64,000 bases of DNA from Lamellibrachia satsuma (GCA_033239005.1 BSQZ01000036.1:1660001-1724000); one strand, 5' to 3'; counted from the stretch's first letter, positions 37,720 to 50,079 are shown. Made by a program: numbers and translations. Notes: generated by a model from the letters alone, not told the origin.

Positions 37720-40700
37720 CGAACACTCGTGGTAATTGGCACAATGCAATTATATACCTTGTGTCTAGCAGTTGTATTGACCAATGTTGTAAATAGCACG
37801 TCCACGAATGTGAGTTATTATTATCGCCAAACATCAACATCTGATTTTGAACAACAGTTGGATTATTCAAAAACACATTATTCAGGTTACGTGTTCTTGG
37901 CATGCCGCTGATGCCATGTTGACCCGTGTGACACTGAGGCCTGTTGCTGGTGATGTTGCTGCCCCACCAAGTGGCCCACACCTGGCTGCAGACTTGTTCC
38001 TGCGCGCCTCAGCTTACTTCGGTGTACTACAGGAGTTCTTCATGTCGCGCATTCATCTCGGTTACAAGGTGCTGGAACCGCCGATAGTTTAGACAGCGAG
38101 AGCGAACACAGTTTAGTCTTCACGGCGACCCTTATTACGTTCTGTATTTTCATCGACTTGCCACACGGGCTTTCCCGTCGGATGATGGAGTGTGCCCTGA
38201 AGAGCTTTGCTTGGCACCTCCTTAATCTTGAACCTTTTCCATCAGCGTACAACTCCGTTCGCCTTTTCGCTGGCAGGCGACGAACGTGAGTTAAAACAAC
38301 ACATCATCACTCAAACACAAATAAGGTAGTAGGCTAACCTGGGGAAACACGGTCCCTGTAGGTAAGACGGCCCCCACCACGTACTCAAAATATATAACTC
38401 TGAACGTTCCAAATCTGGTGCAAAATGAAGCTAATTCTATCTGATACCCGCTCGAAAGTTCAGCAACACGAGACAGACGTAATTAAATCAGTGTGTTTTC
38501 TAACTTTTATATGCATTGATCTAATATTTTGCCAATAGTAAAATGGTGAAACTCACCATACAACGGTGTGAATCATGAATCATGGACGTAATTGGTGACA
38601 TGATAATATTATTAATCAGTTGACAGATCAAACAATACAACATGTGGAATAGTACGTTGTGCTTTGTATACATCTTATTAAGACACACGTCTCTGGGGCA
38701 AGACAGTCCCCTTGCATATGGGGCAAGACGGTGCCTATGTCTTATCCCACACGCACATCGTCACACTTTGTCAAATGTATTACACATGACCAATTAATTT
38801 AATACATTGAATATAATACGAACATTATATATAATTTACGTTCTGCTAGCCCGTAGGCTGTAATTATGATGGAATATCACTAAACCAATATTAGATTATG
38901 TATGGATTGCAAGGTATGTATTATATGTTAACTCCCATTTAAATTTAACAACCATAATGGCCTGATATATTACTATCATACCATTTGTATATAATATACA
39001 TTTTAATTTCAGGCAATAGTTCGTTCATACAGTCGAGCCTCGTTATAACGCGGTAATCGGGGTCCACGACTTCGGACCGCGCTGTACGCGAGGCGCGTTT
39101 GGTGTTCTCGTATCCGCCACCAGGGAGCTACTAAACAACAGCGACCCCCGCCCGCTGCACCAAGCCCAAGAACGCTGTCGAAGCCCCGTGTGCTTGCAGC
39201 ATTGTCTTTAGACGCAAATATGCAGTTTATGGAACTTATTAAACGAGTATACTATCATCAACGTGTATTATTTTTAAAGGTCACACACTCTTGACTCTTG
39301 AACTGAATAAAACACATGTACGTAAACCGTTATGGAATAGTTCTACTACGATGATGATGTACTGGACCAATAGGCCTACGAATCAAAAATAATAACGTGG
39401 ACATGAGCAGCCGTAGTATGTAAGCTGATAAAAAACAGAAAACGACAATAGGTAGAATTAATAATTGTTTCACTTCGTCTTTCAACTGATCCCGACCGAA
39501 GCATTAATTTATTATGCACCACTTAACATCGATTCATCACTTCATGTGCGGATGACGAATTCGTATTTTCGCGCACCGGTAGAACCTTGGGTAAGGAATT
39601 TGACATGTTGGTTTCGCGTCGCGAAAACGATTAAATTTACGATGTAATGGAAGCATGTCATTTCACCCAAGTGTTACGTTGGCATTGCATACTAAATGCA
39701 TTTAAAAATGTTTATCTGATTCTTACGCGAGGCGTATTTGTGAATCTCGGTTGCAATTTACTAACCATCGAAGCGAAGCGAGCGACAGCGATTGATGTCC
39801 GCGACACGGCAAAACAAACAACACGTTGATACTCATTCACTGACATCGTTTTCCCCTAATGTTTCTTGAGAATTGTAAAAGTAATTCTAAGTAAGTTTAA
39901 GCAGGCCCAAATTCGGGGTCCACGACCGACCGCGTTATATCCGAATCCGCGTAAAAACGAGGCGCGACTGTATAAGTAAAAAACACAGGGAGGGGGTTAT
40001 AGACCGTGTTACCCCAGGTAGAGGACCGTCTTGCCCCAAGGATGGGGCAAGATGGCTTTTTGGGATATTTACTATTTTTCAAATGCAACTTAGTTGGGTT
40101 GTTTATTTACTGAAAATAGTTTCCCAATGGGTAACGCACAGATCTGTCCACAATGTGAACACAGTAAATACAAGCTAAAGTTGTTTAATGGTGTGTTCCT
40201 TAGGAGGGCCGCGCTGCATACTTTCATGTCTGCATACGCAAAACTGAATTCACTAAATATTAAAGGTAGTAAAAATACACATTTGGTATAATTATGTTCA
40301 TCACGTGGACATGTTATTTTGTATACCAATGTGGCATTTTGCACAATACCATTGTCAGTTCGCGGGCCGCATGAAATAGCTACGCGGGCCGCAGGTGGCC
40401 CGCGGGCCGCAGGTTGCTGACCCCTGGTGTAGGCTATATGTCACGGGAAGATGTTGCAGATGTTTATCGACTTACCGTCGTGTGACCCATACTCCAGCTC
40501 AGGTTCTTCTGATCGACGCCGCGTAGACCAGAGACAAAGCGTGGTCTGGTTTTTGCTGTCCTACGCCGCAGAATGATGCCAAACAAAGTTCCGGCGACGC
40601 ACTGCTGTGGCTATCTCGTGAAGCGTCAACACCACCGAGTGGGGAAACTTGTGTGTGAACATGTTCCAAGAGAAAGCGCCCAAAACAACTCTACGGGCAC

Positions 40701-41559
40701 TTTAATCCTATTTTGTGAACATGTATAGTTTTGGACGCCACCAGCGAGGAGGTAAGTCCGATTTTTTGCGTACCGACTGCCCGTCATCACTCGCACGTGC
40801 TGTAACATTATCAAACATCTTCACCACATTTACCAAAGGGCTTCAAGCCCAGATCGATGCATCTGGTTGACGTCCCTGCAACGGTTGGCATCCCTGCAAC
40901 GGTTGACATCCCTGCAACGGGTGGCATCCCTGCAAAGGTTGACATCCCTGCAACGGTTGGCATCCCTGCAACGGTTGACAACCCTGCAACGGTTGACATC
41001 CCTGCAACGGTTGGCCTCCCTTCAACGGTTGACATCCCTGCAACGGTTGACATCCCTGCAACGGTTGACATCCCTGCAACGGTTGACATCCCTGCAACGA
41101 TTGGCCTCCCTTCAACGGGTGACATCCCTGCAACGGAACCAGCATGCATATATTCCTTTCTATAAGACTGCTGGTTGTGTCAATACAAAACTCTGACGGG
41201 GCGTTTCAATGATAATTTATTGTTGGCCTCTCAGTTAAGCCAACGGCTTCCATAGTATATAAATCATTTGTTGCTATGGATAACATTCGTGTTAAATATT
41301 AATATTATTGAAAACCGCGTTCACATCTAAATTGATTAAACTAGCCGCAAGAAACCAATGCAAACTGTTTCGTCGCATATTAAATGAGCATTTAGTAATT
41401 ATACACTGACCCAGACTTTTTGCCAAATATTAGGTCTCATGCGTAATCCGTCCATATAAATTCTTCAACAACGAGCATTGCGTCATGCATTTCAAGATTT
41501 CCCTGTCAAGCGCTCACCTTCTCGTGACAGTCGTTTAGCATCCTTAGATCGTCGCAGGC
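37429..41559 (-). CDS. Tentative 3' part of an unknown gene, three exons
   Basis: Three exon-like segments on the minus strand share consistent phases. 41518-41559 has the acceptor TTTTTAG and donor AAG/GTGAGC and encodes ACDDLRMLNDCHEK. 40476-40560 has the acceptor GGCGTAG and donor G/GTAAGT and encodes DSKNQTTLCLWSTRRRS through EYGSHD. 37429-37556 has the acceptor CTACATTAG and runs from DVSLGTRRLRRA to a stop. The intron between the last two holds a hAT insertion; without it the intron would be only 76 bp. I do not recognise the product and found no upstream exons, so this could be a fortuitous set. The Arg-rich C-terminal part is otherwise featureless. Confidence 0.35.
37653..37721. repeat. 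ACGC microsatellite within the hAT element
   Basis: About 17 pure units (inverse of TGCG). Confidence 0.95.
38338..39027 (+). mobile_element. GGGGCAAGACGG-family interspersed repeat, copy 1 (plus orientation)
   Basis: Starts GCTAACCTGGGGAAACACGG and continues through ACGAGACAGACGTAATTAAA and AATGGTGAAACTCACC to two short internal units (GGGGCAAGACAGTCCCC, GGGGCAAGACGGTGCC), then GTCTTATCCCACACGCACAT. The same order of blocks occurs inverted at 58919-59603. A terminal-looking inverted segment lies past the pogo-like insertion, at 39975-40080. Confidence 0.7.
39030..39970. mobile_element. pogo/Tigger-like non-autonomous element with TA target duplication
   Basis: The left end CAGTCGAGCCTCGTTATAAC and the inverted right end CAGTCGCGCCTCGTTTTTAC are flanked by TA on both sides. 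The internal sub-repeat GGGGTCCACGAC also occurs near both ends in opposite orientation. It is 941 bp with no transposase ORF. It is nested in the hAT element. Confidence 0.8.
40865..41142. repeat. 18-bp minisatellite, about 15 units
   Basis: Units of CATCCCTGCAACGGTTGA, with GGTTGGCC and GGGTGG variants, inside the tentative gene's intron. Confidence 0.95.
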
Positions 41560-41801
41560 CTAAAAATTTAAACATACATGATCTTCCGTCGTTTCGATGA
41601 TTGAAATATATCTTTGCCTCGACGATGAAAAATTTTTTAGTGTTGATCAATTGCTTTCCTGACAATCTTGGCGTGTCTTCTAGTATTAACTACCAATTAA
41701 CTGTGCTCTGTGTGTGTCTTCTTTCTTTTTGATCCGGTCTTCGTCGTGAATGATGGATGTATCTGCGCGGCGAGTAAAGAAAATAAAGGTACATATCGCG
41801 T

Positions 41802-41845
41802 GCGTGCGTGCGTGCGTGCATGCGTGCGTGCGTGTGTGCGTGCGT
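41802..41845. repeat. TGCG microsatellite
   Basis: About 10 units with one CATG interruption. Confidence 0.95.
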
Positions 41846-42109
41846 CGGCATCGATACTAGTCGTCGATTTTAGTTTTCCTTGTTTTCGCGTCACTGATCC
41901 CGTTTCACTGACGTTTCTACCACCCGCCTCCACACCCCGCCTTCCTCTTCTCCTTCCATCCTCCACTCTCAGCGCCTCCGCTCTCTTCGTCGACCGTACC
42001 CTTCCATTCTTTCCACGTGTCCAGCCCAGCTCTTCGCTAATTTACTCTCTCCGCTACCGCAATTTTTTTCACCTAGTTATTTACGCAAACTTGGACTGTC
42101 GCGTGTTGT

Positions 42110-42325
42110 TTTCCCGTCATCACAATGGTCTCTAGGCTCGCGTCATCACAATGGTCTCTAGGCTCGCGTCATCACAATGGTCTCTAGGCTCGCGTCATCA
42201 CAATGGTCTCTAGGCTCGCGTCATCACAATGGTCTCTAGGCTCGCGTCATCACAATGGTCTCTAGGCTCGTGTCATCACAATGGTCTCTAGGCTCGCGTC
42301 ATCACAATGGTATCTAGGCTCGTGA
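42110..42325. repeat. 26-bp minisatellite, about 8 units
   Basis: Units of CATCACAATGGTCTCTAGGC plus TCGCGT, nearly identical. The right edge abuts a segment duplicated at 46983. Confidence 0.95.
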
Positions 42326-42329
42326 ACCT

Positions 42330-42560
42330 CTGTGGAGTCTACCAGGTTGTGTTTGCTTGAGCACTGCTTTTGTACATTCTGCAATATTCTGAGGAGCGGA
42401 AGATCGGGGAAGAAAGGATGTCTTTTAGTCCGCGCAGAATTGACGGCGTTTAAAAGGTGTGAATGGAAGCGTGAAAGATGTCAGTGACCGGTGTGCTGTA
42501 TTGACATACACGAATCTTTTACTTTCGCTGATTGCGTCAGTGACACGTGCGATCAATCCT
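42330..42560 (+). repeat. Dispersed duplication, copy 1 (partner at 46983-47245)
   Basis: Shares an ordered series of blocks with 46983-47245: GAGCACTGCTTTTGT, TTCTGCAATATTCTG, GAACTGACGG-like sequence, AGGTGTGAA and GCTGATTGCGTC. Direct orientation, with moderate divergence. Probably an unclassified interspersed repeat. Confidence 0.65.
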
Positions 42561-43265
42561 GTTTCGTCTTACGTACGAGATAAGCTCCTTCCTTTTAGCT
42601 TCCGAGATATATGTCTACCTCATGTTACCCGCTCCACTTTCCTCTGAGCATCCTACCCAGACAAGGAATGGAAACTTGCATTCTTCTGCGAATTTCCGTC
42701 TCCGAGCCGCCGTACATAATGTGAAATAACCATTAACGCGTTTAAAACATGTGTATTAGATTTTTTATAATGTATATTATGTGTATGTCATTGTTTGTGT
42801 GGGCGTACTACTAACCAAATTAATTACCAACCAGACGCGTGACGCATCTGCGAAATGTTTAACGAGATTAAAAAGAACAAAAGAGGAGATCGCATATCGC
42901 CATTTTCACTTAACCACAGTCGACTGCAGAGGAGGCGGGTACTGTCGAGTCTTCTCCACAGCTCGGTTTCGTTGACAGCGTCTCGTCAATGTAGCCCCAC
43001 ACGTCGCTCAATTCAGCTGGTAGTAATAAAATTTTGACGACTACTGGTAATCCTTGCAGTCGTATTTACCGCATTTCCAATATATTGTTGCTGGACGATG
43101 ATGATACGTGTTCATTGTCAAGTTTAAGGCCAAATTTGCATCAAAGTTGGCAAAAATGTGAAATGTGATATGCCTTTATAAAGGTACTTGCAGGATGTGA
43201 CTCTGTCTCATCAATGGCTGGCATTAGCAAGGCACCGGTTTTCAAAACCGTTTAAGTCACTTTTG

Positions 43266-43267
43266 TA

Positions 43268-43308
<41 letters not shown>

Positions 43309-43321
43309 ACACACACACACA
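43266..43321. repeat. ACGC then CA microsatellite
   Basis: About 11 ACGC units grade into a CA run. Confidence 0.95.
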
Positions 43322-43336
43322 CAATCGTTAACTCAG

Positions 43337-43529
43337 AAACGTGTCTGCTTCAAAGGAAGAAATCATTGGTTCCTGCGAGGAGTTGATGTACTTGTTGTGC
43401 AACCAAATAGCATTGCAGGAATACGCACCCCACTTGGATTGTGGTTGTGAAGAACAATTAAGGAACAACACTGCAGTTCGGGACGACACCAGCCCCAAAC
43501 GAAGTTCATATATCCGGCGGTCATTTTGA
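43337..43529 (+). CDS. Possible terminal coding exon, unknown product
   Basis: Following the acceptor-like GTTAACTCAG, a 63-codon frame reads NVSASKEEIIGSCEELMYLL, then DCGCEEQLRNNTAV, and ends SYIRRSF with a stop. An in-frame stop precedes the acceptor, so the frame opens exactly at the splice site. It is protein-like and Cys/Glu-rich. No partner exons were found; a transposable-element fragment is equally possible. Confidence 0.25.
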
Positions 43530-43649
43530 AGTTTGTATTTTCAGTAAAATGCTCCAGGTATATCGTCTGGCTGCCTTCAGATTCGGCTTAGTGCCTAAAA
43601 TCAGTCCCGTTTCAGTTTAGCATGCTACCAAAAAAATCAAAACATTAAA

Positions 43650-44335
43650 CCAAAGGGGAGCCATGGCTCAACGCCCCATCCCTAAACCAAGGGGAGCCAT
43701 GGCTTAACGCACCATCCCTAAACCAATGGGAGCCATGGCTCAACGCACCATCCCTAAACCAAAGGGGAGCCATGGCTCAACGCACCATCCCTAAACCAAA
43801 GGGGAGCCATGGCTCAACGCCCCATCCCTAAACCAAAGGGGAGCCATGGCTCAACGCACCATCCCTAAATCAAGGGGAGCAACGCCACCTCCCTAAATCA
43901 AAGGGTAGCCATGGCATAACGCCCCATCCCTAAACTAAAGGGGAGCCATAGCTCAGTGCACCATCCCTAAACCAAAGGGGAGCCATGGCTCAACGCCCCA
44001 TCCCTAAACGAAAGGGGAGCCATGGCTCAACGCACCATCCATAAACCAAGGGGAGCCATGGCTCAACGCCACCTCCCTAAACCAAAGGGGAGCCATGGCA
44101 TAACGCCCCATCCCTAAACCAAAGGGGAGCCATGGCTCAACGCACCATCCCTAAACCAAGGGGAGCCATGGCTCAACGCACCATCCCTAAACCAAGGGGA
44201 GCCATGGCATAACGCCCCATCCCTAAACCAAAGGGGAGCCATGGCTCAACGCCCCATCCCTAAACCAAAGGGGAGCCATGGCTCAACGCCCCCTCCCTAA
44301 ACCAAAGGGGAGTCATGGCTCAACGCCCTCTCCAT
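43650..44335. repeat. About 38-bp minisatellite, roughly 18 units
   Basis: Units of AAAGGGGAGCCATGGCTCAA plus CGCCCCATCCCTAAACC with short deletions. The array runs directly into a LINE fragment. Confidence 0.95.
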
Positions 44336-44563
44336 AAATACGCCACTGCTAAAAATCATTCAGATCAATACACTACTGGCCATAAGAAGACATTCTTGCC
44401 AACTGCCTCCCACCTCTGGGATGAACTCCCAGAGGAAATAATTGCTATCAGGGAGAGAGACATGTTCAAGACAGAAGTCAACGCCCTCCTTGATGCCTTG
44501 CGGCACCCCACAGTGGAGAGTGGGGAGAGACAGCTGCTCTACCAAGAAAGAAACACTCGTTAG
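44336..44563 (+). mobile_element. LINE reverse-transcriptase C-terminal fragment
   Basis: The frame reads TFLPTASHLWDELPEEIIAI then RDMFKTEVNALLDAL, the usual FLP-A-LWN-LP and F--V---L pattern at the end of non-LTR retrotransposon polyproteins. It is short, 5'-truncated and ends in a stop at 44563. Confidence 0.7.
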
Positions 44564-44609
44564 GGCTGCTTAATGGGGAAAAGTATGCTAGCTTATATAT
44601 TTCATATTA

Positions 44610-44850
<241 letters not shown>

Positions 44851-44899
44851 GCATACTTTTCCCCATTAAGCAGTCCTAACGACTGGATACTGCACAATA

Positions 44900-46390
44900 G
44901 ACTATAATAGAAATATTCGACACTGCAGCGACGACGACTGCAGCGCTGTCAGTGGGGGTCAGGTGATGTCTGTACGGTGAGGTCTGTGAACGCGGCGAGA
45001 TCTTTGTCCGTCATTCACAGCGCTCCACTCGACGACCGAGAACGTTCGAACTGCCAGCGACATCGCTTAGTTGACGGCGTACGACGACCTGCTGCAGCGT
45101 AAGTACAGCGGGGCTTCACCGAGGGCACGTCAAACAGTCGAGGCTAAACACGAACAGATTTTCTCGACCGTAAATGCAGTTTTGTTTCTTGTACGTCTTT
45201 GACTGCCTATAACAAGCTTAAGTAAATTTAGAATTTAACATACGTAATTATAATTATATAGGAGCGAGGGAGGGTTTTTCGATAGTGCTTTTAAATTACT
45301 CTCACCACACCTTCTTGTCTTATACACGATCTGCATGGTTTTTTTCACTTAATGAAAATTACCTTTTTGTGGAAACTATTATGCTCGTGGAATAATAATA
45401 GTTTTAATAGTTTGCCCAGTTATGGAATAATTTGCCATTTTTTTTACAACGGAACGTTCCGGTCTTTTCGGGGTTTTGCCACAAGTTAGCTCTTGGTTTT
45501 TACCATTTTATGACGTTATTCTCTCAATAAATCGCCATCTTAAGGAACACACCTCATGTTGTCCATTGGAACTGCCGCATCGGGACAGTGGCCCCAGTGG
45601 AAATGAATTTTTAAATGTCTTGATAAGAAGAATGCATGAATAGGAGTGCCATCCAACTGTTCACGACTTGAATTGCTCACCGAGCAGAAACTGCCTAACC
45701 CTTTTATTTTGGCGAGCTGCTGAGCTTGGGTTCTGCAGGGATTTTAGCGCAACACAAGTGTCTTTATTTTATATCGTATATGTTGAAAAGGTCGAATGGA
45801 TGGAGACAGACCAGAAGCACTGGTCGCAATGAAAGGGACGCGGCAATGCCTCCAGTTTGTAGGTTTCAAAGTGGCGGTTTTATAGACATTTTTGACGATT
45901 ATACATGACTATTTCATTATATAACCCCAATAATTACATTTAGAACAATGTCGTATCATTTCAAATAGGAGCAATTAAATGTCCAACTGAAACACACTAA
46001 TCCAGATTGTCCGCAGCGTTGAACTCCCGTGCGATGGCTTCTCGATAACACTATCAGCATAGTTAACTGTTATCTGAAACATGCTCAACGTTGCTGGAAT
46101 AGTCCTACTAATATCGTGCTCCTTTGCCAAGCGTGGCAGCTGCTTTGTCAACGCCAGAAGGTTTGGCAACATGAAACGCAAAATTCCAGTTTTCAATCAA
46201 ACTGTCACGTGCCTCAGTGTAATATTCAGTTTGACAATTCGTTCGACCGTTTCGTGACCGGAATTTTGTCCGACTATTAACATCGCGTAACTGCAAAATA
46301 TTGATAGCCAATCTTTGCTGATCCAAATGTCAGTCGCGTTCTTTAACGTTGACGTACTAGGACTGATTGCAAGATTTTATGGACCCGCTA
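44900..46390. other. Repeat-poor region, no supported gene
   Basis: A GC-richer block at about 44930-45092 ends in CAGC/GTAAGTAC and could be a non-coding first exon, but nothing ties it to a gene. The rest shows only short unsupported ORFs. Confidence 0.3.
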
Positions 46391-46392
46391 CC

Positions 46393-46977
46393 GCCGGTGT
46401 CGGCAACCTTTTTGAATGGAGTGTCACATCAGTGAGTTCGACTAAGTCAGAGGGCCGCGTGTATAGTTTGAAGCGATCGTTGGTTCAATGAATCGCATAA
46501 ATGTGCGCATAAATACGCACCATCTTTATTTTTGTTTTGATGTTCCATGTTTGTCATCAGCAGACGACACAGGCTTACGTACAGGAACTGAGAACAAACT
46601 ATATATATATTTTTTAATACGTTCACCACGTGTAAATAAAAAAAAAACGGTAAAATGGAATTGCAGAGTGTGGTGCAGTGTCGACGAAAGTCTAGCGTCC
46701 CGCCTAGACTTTCGTCGACACTGAATGGCACACTTTCGTATGTTTTTTTACGTACTCACACGTGGGCATTATGCACAATGTCGCTGTCAGTCAGCGGCTC
46801 GCAATGACTTATTAAGGAGGCATTGCGCCTTGGACCCCCTTTGGCTGGATTTGTTTCCGTATTTTTCCGTAGTAACATGTTAAACTGGTGGGCGATTAAA
46901 CTCCTCCGCGGCCTCCCCCCCTTGCGAGATCCTAGAGACGCCACTGGGCCGCATGTGGCGCGCTAACCTCCGGTGGC
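46393..46977. mobile_element. Second, decayed copy of the CAGGGGTCGGCAACC hAT family
   Basis: The left part GTGTCGGCAACCTTTTTGAA matches the 37592 element. Near the right side GGGCATTATGCACAATGTCG and a GGGCCGCATGTGGC block match 40330-40420. It contains a 19-bp-arm hairpin and another element end resembling CAGTGGCGTCTCTAGG (46945 leftward). Confidence 0.65.
46677..46722. repeat. Perfect hairpin, 19-bp arms, 8-nt loop
   Basis: AGTGTCGACGAAAGTCTAG is followed by an 8-base spacer and its exact reverse complement. Confidence 0.95.
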
Positions 46978-46982
46978 CGGCC

Positions 46983-47245
46983 TCTGCTGAGTCTATCGGA
47001 TTAAGTTTACTCGAGCGCTGCTTTTGTTCAGTCTGCAGTATTCTGTCGGTGTCTGTTGTCGAAATGACGCACGGGAGGGAAGCGGGAGATGGGAAAAGAA
47101 AGGCTGTCTTTCAGTCCACGAAGAACTGACGGTGTTTATGAGGTGTGAACGGAGCCGTGAGATATGTTAGTGATCAGTATGCAGTATTGGCACACGCACG
47201 AAACGTTTACCAGCTGATTGCGTCCGTGACATTTGGAATAAATCG
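46983..47245 (+). repeat. Dispersed duplication, copy 2 (partner at 42330-42560)
   Basis: Same block order as copy 1 with an insertion near CGGTGTCTGTTGTC. It begins just right of the decayed hAT copy. Confidence 0.6.
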
Positions 47246-49520
47246 TGGTTATGAAGACCGTAGACTCATAGTGAGATAGAGTCGGCGGCTGAGGTATCAT
47301 TAAATAGATGTAAACTACTGAAGACGGAAACAGCGCCTTAGAAGCGGGCAATTACGTCCCTGTGTATATCACGATAACTGTGCAATACAAATGAACGCAC
47401 CAGCCCCGTCGGTCACGCAATGCGCTATTCCGTCTTCTTGCGAGCTAACAACATCTCTGACTTATGTTGCTATGTTCGAGTCAACTCACTAGTTTCTTTT
47501 ATACCTCTATCCCTAAATCCACCGACGCCTCCATTTTTTCTCCCCATCCTCTCCCTCCTCCTCCCCCTCCACCCCACCTCCTCCACCCCCTCCACCCCAC
47601 CTCCTCCACCTCCTCCACCACATCTCCTCCTCCCCACCCACTCTAAGTAGGCCTAAGCTTCCGACGTGTTCCAAGTATGTGGCTTCAATCCACCAAATGT
47701 TGTGTGCAAAACTATGGAAATAGGATATACGCCGATGAACATTTAACTGAAAGTTGCGGCGAGACACTGACAGAAAGACAAAGTAAACATTCTTACGATA
47801 TTGTGGTTCGTCCCGTATAGCAGGGTCACTGTATAACCTTTGTCGACGGTTAATACGCCACCCGCCTAAGTCGTACGCCAAAATGTCACCTCTTGCAAAG
47901 TAGGTAAGACGCCATGGGAATTACATATACAGCTTTTAAGGCTTGATACTTGTCGTGGCACATTTGACTTGACAATGCCTCATTACTTGATTTAGGGTAA
48001 GTCCCCCGGGTAAGGAATAAATGACACGGAGCGGTGTCCCCGTGTTTAGGACCAAGTCCCCGACGGAGCTGATTTACCGAAGCAGTGTTGTGCTGGACCC
48101 GGTAGCAATTTCACCAGAGTAATTTTCACAGTAATGATAATGCGAAAGCATTACAGTGCGCGGCAGTAATTGGTATAATTTGCTATGATCTATTATGATT
48201 TATTATGAATTATCCATCCTGGGAATAAACACCTCGTTTGTGTAAAATTGTGTAATCACGCACACAAATACATACACGCACGCATGCACACACGCGCGCG
48301 CAAACACACGCACCCATGTGTATCATGTGTAGCAGTAGGTCTACATTGTAGAATCTTCCGTAGTTTTGAACACCTGACGCAACAACCTGTAGAGTCTTGG
48401 AATCACTGTCTGTGGCGCGCAGAATACAACAAGTATAACTATGGTGTAGTGAAGACCATCACGAAGCAGGAAAAAACATAAATAATCTCCCATTTAACGG
48501 CCTAGTGACAACGTTAGCCCGGTTGCGCGCCGGGGAACGACAATTGCTGTTTTGGACAGCGCAAAATCAAATACCGCAGTCAATCACGCGTCGCTGTCCT
48601 TGTCAATCACACGCCTAAGGCTAAGTCAATCACACGTCCCTGCCTATGTCAATCACACGCCCCTGGCTAAGCAAATGACACGCAGGTGTCTATTAGAATC
48701 ACAGGTCGCTGTCTGTTTCAGTCGTACACCGTAACTTTCCCAATAATTCAATTCAATGACAGAGTAACATTTGGAATCAAGCATGATTACATTGCCACAA
48801 TGCTAATGTTCAATCCGCTGTGTGGCAGATTTCATGTACGTCATTGTGGAGGTGTAGTTCGATTAGTCGTAGAACACGAAAACCGCACATTACATTCAGA
48901 CAGCGACATGACCAGTTGACGGTAGCGATTCCCCGGAGAGCGAAGTGATCAAGACCGGAGTCGTCGTCAACTACGAACTATTGTTCTAGCCGTTTGTGTA
49001 TGTATTACATACGACTCCCTTCAGTTGCTATTAGGCTGTACGGGACCTGAGAGCATTCCTAACTAAATGTTCTTCCGTGTGAGTCGTGTATATCTATTCA
49101 TGAACAGTCTCCGCTGAATTAACCAGCGCCTGACAAGAAAACAAAACAGATATTATCATCATGGCGTACGACGTCGAAGGAATGCAGTTGGTGGAAGTTG
49201 AACGACGAGTTGATTCGGGCTTTTGGTCGTGAAACCTGCACGAGTTGATACGTCCGTTTTGACCACGGGAGGACTACTGCGAAAAAAAGAAGAAAAAACA
49301 GCACTGACGAAGAGCATCAATTCGTCACAGTCTGTGGCATGTGACGTGTCACGTGACGATTGGATAATGCTGGTCAAATCTTCCACATACATCCCAGACC
49401 TGTATCCTACAGATTATGCAACGGCATCAAGTTTGTCATATTTGTTACGCCCATCTTGTTGGGAGACGGGGAAGGCACAGATGTTGAACTGGTAATCGTC
49501 TTCTTCCGTCTGGCGCAGCA
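47246..49520. other. Intergenic, simple and degenerate repeats only
   Basis: Contains a C/T-rich tract (47530-47645), CA-rich stretches (48250-48320) and an irregular repeat of GTCAATCACACG-like units (48580-48680). No supported gene. Confidence 0.4.
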
Positions 49521-49526
49521 GCAAGG

Positions 49527-49842
49527 TTACAGTTGTGTCGTTAGTTGGTCGATCCACTCGATTGCTGTAGGAAAAACTGAATGAATCTCAGAGATTCGTG
49601 CGGTAAATGCGACCATGCGGCAGTGACTTACAATGTGGTCAACTGTTCGTTGGTCATGGCCGCATTCACATCTTGCAGTGTCTTCGATGCGCCATGTGTG
49701 CATCAGATGCCCGCAACGTCCTTGGAGAGTTCTGATGCGGCTGATGGCGGTCCACGGGCGTCGAGGAAGGTCGAGACCGGGAAGTTCGGTGGCAGGGTCC
49801 GGGACAACATTCTCCTTTCTGATGTTTGTTTCTCCTCAATCT
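49527..49842 (-). mobile_element. LINE C-terminal fragment with zinc-knuckle-like motif
   Basis: The minus frame reads PWTAISRIRTLQGRCGHLM, HTWRIEDTARCECGH, DQRTVDHIVSHC and ends in AIEWIDQLTTQL before a stop at 49527. The R-R-T-GRC / C-CG / TVDHI--C pattern is typical of the C-terminal region of several non-LTR retrotransposon polyproteins. Confidence 0.75.
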
Positions 49843-50079
49843 CTCCTCCGCACTGGAGATGGGCGGAATACACGCTACCACTGGAACGACTTCCCCGCAC
49901 CCTCTCACATAAACTGCCAGCTTCTTTGGTCACCCCTGGCGATGATATAAAGCGAAAGTATATTACCATATTAGTACCGATTTGTTATCACAGTAGTACT
50001 GAGTTGGTGATAGAAGTTGTGCCGGGGGTGCAACGTGAAGCTCTTTCAACAGATCCTTAGACGGGATACTGCGCCCTAT

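Larger units (their letters stand above)
37592..40426. mobile_element. hAT-type DNA transposon, 2835 bp, with perfect 8-bp target-site duplication and nested insertions
   Basis: The left terminus CAGGGGTCGGCAACCT is the near-perfect inverse of the right terminus AGGTTGCTGACCCCTG. The 8-bp GTGTAGGC flanks both sides (37584-37591 and 40427-40434). The subterminal regions are rich in GGGCCGC. The interior holds a TGCG array, part of the GGGGCAAGACGG repeat family and a pogo-like element. No intact transposase frame is visible. A related, more decayed copy lies at 46393-46977. Confidence 0.9.

Noticed and set aside
40843..41196. Regular 18-bp repeats resembling a CRISPR array
   Set aside because: The repeats are contiguous without unique spacers and the window is eukaryotic; they are a minisatellite. 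The same holds for the arrays at 43650-44335, 54075-54412 and 55985-56382.
49581..50060. 159-codon plus-strand frame
   Set aside because: It is the shadow of a minus-strand LINE C-terminal fragment with a clear Cys/His motif.
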